Origin: Aquanectria penicillioides | Lineage: Eukaryota; Ascomycota; Sordariomycetes; Hypocreales; Nectriaceae | Assembly: GCA_003415625.1 (NCBI GenBank) | Contig: PYIU01000001.1 | Location: forward strand, 4,402,746 to 4,466,745 | Reading direction: 5' to 3' | DNA: 64,000 nucleotides | Part shown: piece after piece, positions 56,498 to 64,000 of the stretch | How the letters are laid out: every line of letters starts with the position of its first letter | Position numbering within the stretch: the first letter of the stretch is position 1 | Translations under genes and position numbers: made by a program | The notes under the pieces: generated by a model | What the model saw: only the letters and a program-made list of their open reading frames with translations | Database searches by the model: none | Told to the model about the DNA's origin: nothing

Positions 56498-58353
56498 TCA
56501 GTGGCCATGTCCGTCATCCTCCTGCACCTCAGGATCCAACTTGATCAGGGTATCAATACGCATGATGCTGATGCAAGCCTCGACAGCACTCTTGAGCTGT
56601 CGAATCTTGCTCACGCTGGGCTCCAACACACCAATCTTCACCTCGTCAACAACCTTGCCACGTGAGAGGTCCAAGCCATAGTTCTTGTAGCCCTTCTTCT
56701 TGGCAATAGTCTTCTCGTCCTCACTTCCTTCGCCTTCCTGGATACGTTGCGACAAAGCGTGCCTTGATCGCAGTTGAGCCACGAGTTCAGCGGCATCCTT
56801 AGCCGCGTTTACGGCCAGGGTCTTGGGAATGACGAGGAGAGACTGGGCAAATTCGCCAATAGCAAGCTGCTCTCGAGAGCTGACAGTACTGGCAAACTCC
56901 TCCAGGAAAATGTGAAGAGCAGTCTCCACAGCACCACCTCCCGGAACAATGCTGCCGCTCTCCAGAGTTCGCTTAACGGCGCAAAGCGAATCGTGGACGG
57001 AGCGCTCCATCTCATCCAGGGTAAAGTCGTTAGGACCTCGCAGGATGCAGGATGCAGAGGAATGAGTCTTGGTTCCCTTGATCAGGATGCACTCATCGTC
57101 GGAGATGCGCTCCTGGACGACTTCCTCAGCATAACCAAGGTATGAGGGATCGAACTTCTCATCGCCATTCAGGTCAGACAGAGTGCTGAGCAGGGTGGCA
57201 CCAGTTGCCCTTGCGATTCGTCGCAGATCCTCCTTCTTACATCTCCTCACACCCATAGCGCCCTTCTCAACAAAGGTCTTCAGCACCAAGTCGTCAATAC
57301 CCTTGGTGGTAAGAATAACGTTAGCACCGGCCTTCAGGATCATATCCACTCGCTCGAGGATCATGCCAGCCTCTCGGGCTCGGATCTGCTCAAGCTGCTG
57401 GGGGTCGTCAACGGTAATCTGGACACCAAGCTTCATGCGCTCCTTCTGGAGGTTCATGTCGAGAACAGCGATTTTGGCATCTTGGATTCGAGTAGGCATC
57501 GCTTGCGAGGCAACAGTGCAGTTCAGGGCATAGCCCTTGACCAGGATAGACTCGAGAGTGCTCTTTCCGTGGGCCTTGAGGATGTTGACAGCCTTTACAG
57601 GGTATTTCACCTCATTTCGGTTGTTGGTAGATTTGACAGCCTGCATCGCGTCGACTACCATGTCGGCAAAGAAGTCGGAGTCGGCACCAATGATCTTGCT
57701 AGACATGGACGTCTTTGCAATGTTGATAAGAGATTCTCGGCCGAGGTTTTCCACCTTAATGCTGACGTTCTCGTTGAGGTACTTGACGGCTTCTCGGAGG
57801 GCAAGGCGGTAGCCGGTAATGATGGTGGTAGGGTGTATCCGGTTCTTCATCAGCTCGTTGCCTCTTCGTAGCAGCTCGGCGGCGATGAGAACGACAGAGG
57901 TGGTACCGTCACCGACCTCCTTGTCTTGTTGATGGGCCAGGTCGACGAGGATCTTTCCGGCAGGGTGTTCGACATCGAGAAGACTGAGAATCGTGGCACC
58001 GTCGTTGGTGACGGTGACATCCTAGATTTCCTGTGTGAGGGGGGTATCAAAACGTCGGGGCGGACGAGACGGCTTACTCCAATATCGTCCACCATCATCT
58101 TGTCGAGACCGCTGGGGCCGAAGGAGCTCTTAACGACATTTGCGATCGCCTGGGTAGCAAGAACTGCGACACGGGTCTGTTAGTATGTGTTCCCAGAAGC
58201 CAGTATGTTCATCCACCGCCGCCATCATGGCCCCCACATTCCCCCCCTAACACAACTAGACGTACCGTTTTGGTCTCGGATATCTGAGCCAGAAATCTTC
58301 TGGCCACCCAAGAAAAGAGTGCCGTTTCGGGGCTGCTCGAACATTGAAGCCAT
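56498..58353 (-). CDS. CCT1: T-complex protein 1 subunit alpha (CCT1)
   Basis: Three exons: 58353-58266, 58163-58078 and 58021-56498 (565 aa). CCT/TRiC is the cytosolic group II chaperonin that folds actin and tubulin. ATPase motifs are intact: Thr-Asn-Asp-Gly-Ala-Thr-Ile-Leu (about 63-70), Gly-Asp-Gly-Thr-Thr-Ser (95-100) and Val-Pro-Gly-Gly-Gly-Ala-Val-Glu in the second equatorial half. [10 protein letters not shown] and [12 protein letters not shown] point to the alpha subunit rather than the other seven. Splice phases add up exactly. It is divergent from the ProRS gene. Confidence 0.95.
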
Positions 58354-58563
58354 AGTTGCAGCTATTCAGGGCGTTGACGGGGGGTGTCGGTTGCGTCAAC
58401 GTTGAAGGGCGGAGCGGAATTGCGAAGGGTCTAGAAATTCTGCCTGGCTCTAGAAGCTGTGAAGCTCCTCTGGCTTCGCTGGTGCGGTGGTGCCCCTCGA
58501 CTTTTTTGTCGGAGGGGTGCGTTGTTCCGGCGCCGGGTACCTTCCGTACCGTCGCAATTAGTG

Positions 58564-58601
58564 CCTGGTGCCCTGCGCTCTCAGCGTGGGAAGGCACCAG
58601 G
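58564..58601. repeat. 9-bp inverted repeat A
   Basis: The arms CCTGGTGCC (58564-58572) and its exact complement (58593-58601) flank a 20-nt spacer. Confidence 0.75.
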
Positions 58602-58615
58602 TCTGGGGCACGGAC

Positions 58616-58641
58616 CACAATTGCCCAGGAAAGCAATTGTG
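58616..58641. repeat. 9-bp inverted repeat B
   Basis: The arms CACAATTGC (58616-58624) and its exact complement (58633-58641) flank an 8-nt spacer. Each arm contains a CAATTG palindrome. Confidence 0.75.
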
Positions 58642-58979
58642 CAACACACACAGCACAGGGCTGCTTCCCCCAGTTGCCCCGCCATTGGCTGGGTGTCAAA
58701 ATAGGGCCTGAAATTTTGGCGGCTGGGTTGTTGGTACACACGTACGGCTGCCCCTCCTTCATGCCCCCCCAAGACACTGAGACTGCGGGGCACTGCACAG
58801 AGTCACTGCGACTCCGTGTCGACTCATATCTTTCCTCCCTCCTCCACTAGATATCTCGACTCCTTCTAGTCTTCTTTTTCCCGCGATATCTGCGTTTTTC
58901 AAAGTTGCTCGGGCTTCCCTTTGAGCCTTGTTTCTGTTCTCTTCTTTCTCAAGAAAGCACAACCCGAGATTTTGCCACA

Positions 58980-60704
58980 ATGTCCGAAGGCGCCCCCGCT
59001 GAGCCATCCAAGAGTGCCTTGAAAAAGGCCGAGAAGCAGGCTCGCCTTGCTGCCGAGAAGGCCGCGAAGGCTGCCAAGCAAGCTACTCTCCCTGTAGTCG
59101 GTGGCAAGAAGACGGATGATATCATCGGTATCACCGTTTCCAAGGCCGATAACTTCCCACAATGGTACCAGGAGGTCGTCCTCAAGGCCGAGATGGTTGA
59201 GTACTATCAGGAAATCTCCGGCTTCTTCATCCTTCGTCCTTTGTCTATGCACATCTGGAACGAGATCCGCAAATGGTTTCAGGCCCATATCGAGGAGATG
59301 GGTGTTGAGGAGACCAACTTCCCCATCTTCCTCTCCTCCAAGTCTCTCGAGAAGGAGAAAGACCACGTCGAAGGCTTCGCCCCCGAGCTCGCATGGGTTA
59401 CCAAGGCGTAAGTATAGGCCCGTTCATAATCCGCTGTTTTGCTTTTTTAACAATATAATAGTGGTGACAAGGACCTCGAGGTTCCTGTTGCAGTTCGTCC
59501 TACATCCGAGGCTGTCATGTATCCCTACTACAGCAAGTGGATTCGCAGCCACCGAGATCTCCCCTTCCGTCTCAACCAATGGAACTCCGTTGTGCGCTGG
59601 GAGGCTAAACAGACTACTCCCTTCCTTCGAACTCGAGAGTTTCTGTGGCAAGAGGGTCATACCGCTCATCTGACTGAGGAGCTTGCTGGCAAGGAGGTTC
59701 TGGAGATTCTCGAGCTCTATGCCGGTGTCTATGAGCAGCTCCTAGCCGTCCCCGTCGTCCGAGGCCGAAAGACTGAGAACGAGAAGTTCGCCGGTGGATA
59801 CTACACCACCACTGTCGAGGGTTATATCCCGTCCAACGGTCGTGGTATTCAGGGTGCCACCTCTCATGCCCTGGGCCAGAACTTCAGCAAGATGTTCGAC
59901 ATCACGGTCGAGGATCCCGCCAACAAGGGCTCTCACATCAACGTTTGGCAGAACTCTTGGGGTCTATCTACCCGTGTCATTGGTGTCATGGTCATGATCC
60001 ACGGTGATGACAAGGGTCTTGTGCTACCTCCCCGTGTTGCCAAGATCCAGACCATCATCGTCCCCGTCGGTATCAACAAGAGCACCACCCCTGAGGCCCG
60101 TGCAAAGCATGAAGATCAGGTTGACGAGATCCGAGTCACCCTCAAGAAGGCCGGTGTCCGCGTCGACTCGGATTGGCGCGAGGGTTACACTCCTGCCTGG
60201 AAGTTCAACGACTGGGAGCTCCGAGGTGTTCCTCTCCGACTTGAGTTCGGCCCCAAGGATGCTGCCAAGGAAGTTGTCAGCTATGCTCGACGAGACACTG
60301 GTGAGAAGGGCGTTATCCCCCTAGCGGAGATTGCCCAGAAGATCCCGGAGCTTCTTGAGACGATCCAGAAAGACATGTACAACAAGGCCGACGCCGCTTT
60401 CCGTGAGCACCGCATCCAGATCACCAACTGGGATGACGTTCTCCCAGCCCTGGACAACAAGAACGTTGTCCTCATCCCCTTCTGCGGAGACTGTAAGTGT
60501 GAGGACCGCATCAAGGAGCTGACCACCCGTACCGATGATCAGCCTGATGTTCCTGAGGGTCAAAAGGCTGCCACCATGGGCATGAAGAGTCTGTGCGTTC
60601 CCTTTGAGCAGCCCGAGGGTATTGTTGCCGGCGAGACCAAGTGCCTCAACCCTGAGTGTGAGCGCAAGGCGGACAAGTGGACCATGTTTGGACGAAGCTA
60701 CTAG
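58980..60704 (+). CDS. Prolyl-tRNA synthetase, cytosolic eukaryote/archaeal type
   Basis: Two exons: 58980-59407 and 59462-60704 (556 aa), with a GTAAGT/TAG intron. It charges tRNA-Pro. The class II core is complete: Arg-Pro-Thr-Ser-Glu with Val-Val-Arg-Trp-Glu (motif 2 region) and His-Ala-Leu-Gly-Gln-Asn-Phe-Ser (motif 3 side). The anticodon-binding domain follows, with Arg-Val-Ala-Lys-Ile-Gln-Thr-Ile-Ile-Val-Pro-Val-Gly. The C-terminal zinc-like domain has Cys-Gly-Asp-Cys-Lys-Cys and a later Cys-x4-Cys pair, and the chain ends in Gly-Arg-Ser-Tyr as this enzyme type should. The first 45 residues are Lys/Ala-rich and helical. No YbaK-like editing domain precedes the core, unlike budding-yeast ProRS. 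Confidence 0.95.
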
Positions 60705-60961
60705 AGGATTTGCAAGAAGAGGTGATTTTTTAAGGCGGGGAGCGAGTGGAGTTGGCCTGGAATGTTTATGATACTCTCGTGGGATTGATTACGGCCTGAT
60801 GTGACTATGACAAGGGATTGAGATAGGGGACGTGGTTTATTTGGAAGAAGGTAGAAAAGAGAAAACGGACATTAGCTAAAAGAGGATATTTAAGAAGAAA
60901 CTGTCCATGATCTATATTTTTCATCCGTATCTCTGGGTTATATCCCTATAGCCTTGTATAT

Positions 60962-62104
60962 CTAACACCACGCGTACTTTTCACTGGCAACCCAGTCAAC
61001 ATCATCCACAGGCCCATCACCAAACCATTGCAAGCTGGCAATATTGTCATTCTCTCGCACTTTAAACTCAGCACCGAGTTCTTCAATGCCTTCTGCCACC
61101 TTCCTCACTCGCTCGCCTGGGTTCCATATCTCGGCTTTGGCACACAACCATTCTGGCGCCTCCTGCTGTGCGACGCTCACGATTGCCTTGAGGCCCTTCG
61201 CCAGCTCCTCATCCGAAACTGTTTCATCCTCAATCACAAGGCGGATGAAATACAAAGTATTCTTCTCTGGTTTTGCCTTGCCACCATAGAACGAACGGGT
61301 CCAGATAGCCCAGATGCGGGAGTTGGGCGCATTCGTAGGAGTGTAAATGGCGCCTCGAATCGTTGGTACGCGGGAGAAAATGAACTTGCACATAAAGTCC
61401 TCGCGGAATAAATGCCATTGAAAGGTGTCTAGATCAGGGAGAACAACAGCCCGTGTCTTTGATGACGGTCTAGAGATCCTCTGGCGCAGGAGTTCCTCGT
61501 CCCTAGCTGCCAAGGCGGGGAGGTCATCGAAACTGATGAGCTTGAGATCGCCAGCGGGGTCAACAGAGGCCTTTGTCACCGGGAACTCTAGCCATGTGCT
61601 TTGAAATTGTTTCCATCCGACATTGCTGTAAAATTGCTTTCCAACATCTGACCACAAGACGGAGAAAGAAGCATCGCCATCTCTGTTCTCATTCATCGCA
61701 CGCAATTCTTCCGCAAAGAGGCTCATCATCTTACGGGCATATCCTTTTCCCCGACACTTGATAAAAGTGAAGACACTGGCGACGCCATAAGAGGTAACTT
61801 CTTTCACGGAACCAGTCTTGTCAGAAACCAGAGCCCTCTTCTTGTAGCTCTCGAAGCTGGAGAGAATGGGGCGAGCATCTGGTGCTAGGCTTCCGTCTGT
61901 GAGGATCCAGGCTTCCAAGCCACCATTGCGCGAGAGGGGTGAGTCAAGGAGGTATTCTTCGCGCTGGATGTACTCATCCTCTTTGAGAGCAGCTCCCCAT
62001 TGTGGATGAGTGGCTTGCCAGATGCGACGTCGCTCCGAGTCGGTGGGGTGGGTAAGGATGATGGAGGGGGGGGAAACTTGTGGAATGGTGTCGTTTGGGG
62101 CCAT
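60962..62104 (-). CDS. LYC1: LYC1-like GNAT N-acetyltransferase
   Basis: Intronless, 380 aa. The GNAT acetyl-CoA loop is visible near residues 116-126 (Cys-Arg-Gly-Lys-Gly-Tyr-Ala-Arg-Lys-Met), preceded by the strand Gly-Val-Ala-Ser-Val-Phe-Thr-Phe. A second half with Trp-His-Leu-Phe-Arg-Glu-Asp-Phe-Met-Cys-Lys-Phe and a C-terminal Trp-Phe-Gly-Asp-Gly fits the LYC1 C-terminal domain. In Yarrowia, LYC1 acetylates lysine at N6 in its breakdown pathway. Substrate here is inferred from the family, and filamentous fungi have paralogues, so the symbol is provisional. It is divergent from PSF2. Confidence 0.78.
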   Translation of the reverse strand: MAPNDTIPQVSPPSIILTHPTDSERRRIWQATHPQWGAALKEDEYIQREEYLLDSPLSRNGGLEAWILTDGSLAPDARPILSSFESYKKRALVSDKTGSVKEVTSYGVASVFTFIKCRGKGYARKMMSLFAEELRAMNENRDGDASFSVLWSDVGKQFYSNVGWKQFQSTWLEFPVTKASVDPAGDLKLISFDDLPALAARDEELLRQRISRPSSKTRAVVLPDLDTFQWHLFREDFMCKFIFSRVPTIRGAIYTPTNAPNSRIWAIWTRSFYGGKAKPEKNTLYFIRLVIEDETVSDEELAKGLKAIVSVAQQEAPEWLCAKAEIWNPGERVRKVAEGIEELGAEFKVRENDNIASLQWFGDGPVDDVDWVASEKYAWC

Positions 62105-62843
62105 GATGATAGCAAAGGGGAGGTATGGTTGATTACAAGTGATTTCGAGTATCAGGAAGACAAAATTTTAGTTTAGCTTGGAGTTTATCTTATTTATGTG
62201 CTGGTCAACACAACAGATCCCCTCGAGTTCCAACCCACTTGTGTAGGCTCATCATCCCAGTCACGCCGGCTCTGTCGCCCTTGCAATGACAGCGTGCCCC
62301 ACCCCCACATTGACACCGAACCTACCCTAGATGGCTGCCAAGAGCAGAAAATTGTCGGCATGATGCAAGTTCGCTTTCTAGAAATAAACTGAGGGCGCTT
62401 TATTATTCGACATGAAAGGGAGGTGCTTTTTGTCTCGAAGTGGTTTTGAAATCCATTGTGCCTAACCCAATTTGCTAGACGGTGATGTCTCTGTTACTGT
62501 GAAAAGCTGAACATACGGCGATGAGTTCCCATATAGTATCCGCAGGCAAATGGAAAATCAATCCAAGTTTGCGATGTAGCCAACTCCGTACAATCTCAAC
62601 AGAAGACATTGGCAGTCCATAAATAAGACTACAGGTTTGGCTTGACTGGCAGTTTCTAATTGGTTTAACACATTAATACGACAATCCAGTCTGACCCTGG
62701 AATTCTGATGTGTGGGATTAGTTGACGTGCAGCTACATGGTGGGGTTGGCACACTACTATTTTACTAGCTACCCTTTACGAACACCATCGCAAGCCTCCC
62801 TTCCGCCTCCCACGTTCAACCTCAGACCTCACGACTCACTATA
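62105..62843. promoter_or_regulatory. Shared promoter region of LYC1-like gene and PSF2
   Basis: 739 bp between divergent starts. No gene supported; no confident motif. Confidence 0.45.
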
Positions 62844-63651
62844 ATGGCATTACCTCTACCCTCGGGACTCGTCCCATCCGAGGTTGCCTTTTTGTGCGAA
62901 ATGGAACTTGTCACGGTCATCCCTCGCCAACGACTTGACAGCATTGATCTTCTCTCAGTGAGCGCGCCCCCGTCGCGTACGCAACTTCCACGATCAGCCC
63001 TCTAACAAAGCTGCGTAGGGCTCAACACCGACACTCCGTCCTCCGCACAGGAGCAACTTGCCACTATGGCTTGCCCTGCTCCTTAAGAAACAACGCAGGG
63101 CTAGCATTCTAGCACCGCCGTGGCTGCACCCCGACTCGTTACGCGACATCATTCACCACGAGACCAAGATTGATACCAAGGGCTGGGCCCCTCCACCACC
63201 CCCTCCCGTTCGAGCCGACAGCCAAGGAAACGCCCGAAGGTTGAACTCCCTCGCGGACGACGATGTGGTCTTGTCACCACCTTTCCTCCCGTCTTGCACG
63301 TCCGACGCGCCATCGGGGGCTCTCCCATACCACTGGTTCGAGTTGGCGGAAATGTTGCTTGCCCATGCGGGAGATGATATTCCTTTGTCAGCTGAGGTAC
63401 GATCGCTGCTTCGAGACCTACAGGAAGTAAGAGCAGCGAAGATGCGATCGAGGACGGCCAAGCTGGAAACGGGTGTCGATGGTGTCCTGAACTTGAGAGG
63501 AGTTGGTGCCATGGAGCTTTCTGAAAGCAGAGGTTTCGTAACTGGAGTAGTGGATGGCGTCAGGAAAATTGGAGCAAGTATTGAGGCTAAGCGTCGCGAG
63601 GACGAGGCGAAACTCCAGGAGGAGAGTGATGACGATGAGATGGGTCTGTGA
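62844..63651 (+). CDS. PSF2: GINS complex subunit Psf2
   Basis: Two exons: 62844-62957 and 63019-63651 (248 aa), joined by a GTGAGC/TAG intron. Psf2 is part of GINS, which with Cdc45 and Mcm2-7 forms the replicative helicase. The N-terminal Glu-Val-Ala-Phe-Leu-Cys-Glu, the segment [12 protein letters not shown], and [13 protein letters not shown] are characteristic. The C-terminal tail is acidic (Glu-Ser-Asp-Asp-Asp-Glu). A Pro-rich insert at about residues 100-115 is unusual but harmless. Length fits fungal orthologues. Confidence 0.93.
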
Positions 63652-64000
63652 GGAGCATCTCGAATCAAATGAGCGTGTCGACATTACAAGCTGGACACAT
63701 ACGAACGAATATGGACAGTCAAGAATTTTGGGAAAAGGAGTTTTGATGGTTAATTTCAGGGGTACGTTAATCAAACTTCCTACTCATGCCAAGCACAAGC
63801 AGATCTGACAAACCAAGAACCATTGCCACCCACCATGAACTTGCTCAACGACAATTCTATACCGCTTTACCAGACTTTTTGTTCCTGAAGCCTTAATTTG
63901 GCCAGTCTTGCAGGGTGCACTCTTGCCTTTCCACCCTCTGGGATCTTAAAATTAAATGACCAACCCTTACCAACCAATGCATTCGATACTGCCCGATTCG
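63652..64000. other. 3' flank of PSF2 to window end
   Basis: 349 bp of AT-rich sequence. No gene or motif seen. Confidence 0.5.

Larger units (their letters stand above)
58354..58979. promoter_or_regulatory. Shared promoter of CCT1 and ProRS
   Basis: 626 bp between two divergent protein-synthesis and folding genes. It contains two perfect 9-bp inverted repeats about 15 bp apart, listed separately, and a C/T-rich stretch before the ProRS ATG. Confidence 0.55.

Overview
This is one contig window from a filamentous ascomycete. The genes carry short introns (about 45 to 160 bp) with GTRNGT-type donors, CTAAC-like branch sites and YAG acceptors. Gene spacing is loose, and the proteins look like those of Sordariomycetes; I infer Hypocreales-like, from remembered protein similarity only. 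I see no bacterial, viral or CRISPR features, no transposon and no convincing tRNA or rRNA gene.

Layout. 0-8 kb: the end of an unknown gene, a zinc-knuckle RNA-binding type gene (-), a secreted BNR_4 protein (+) and a C2H2 zinc-finger gene (+). 9-17 kb: PP2A-like phosphatase PPG1 (+), RhoGDI RDI1 (-) and the APSES/TM protein Bqt4 (+). 18-28 kb: 3-hydroxyisobutyrate dehydrogenase (+), an RTA1-type membrane protein (+), AP-3 beta APL6 (-), an orphan RecA-fold-like protein (+) and kinetochore NUF2 (-). 28-35.5 kb: a 7.6 kb stretch with no gene I can defend. 35.5-47 kb: a large basic disordered protein (+), a TCAB1/Swt21-like WD40 protein (-), a PQ-loop protein (+) and an R3H protein (+). 47-64 kb: a dense housekeeping block with a Zip2/SHOC1-like XPF-related protein (-), DDB1 (+), Rieske protein RIP1 (+), CCT1 (-), prolyl-tRNA synthetase (+), a LYC1-like acetyltransferase (-) and GINS subunit PSF2 (+).

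How the genes relate. There is no biosynthetic cluster. Several pairs are divergent and share short promoters: APL6 with the orphan, ZIP2-like with DDB1, CCT1 with ProRS, and LYC1-like with PSF2. Chromosome biology is well represented (Bqt4, Nuf2, Zip2-like, DDB1, PSF2, TCAB1-like), but the spacing gives no reason to call this a functional cluster.

The strongest unexpected signal concerns sequence quality. Six conserved genes are each broken by one or two -1 frameshifts, most of them at short homopolymers. In every case adding one base per lesion restores a family-like protein and makes the summed exon length divisible by three. I read these as assembly or base-calling deletions rather than pseudogenes. 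A plain ORF caller would report all six genes as truncated.
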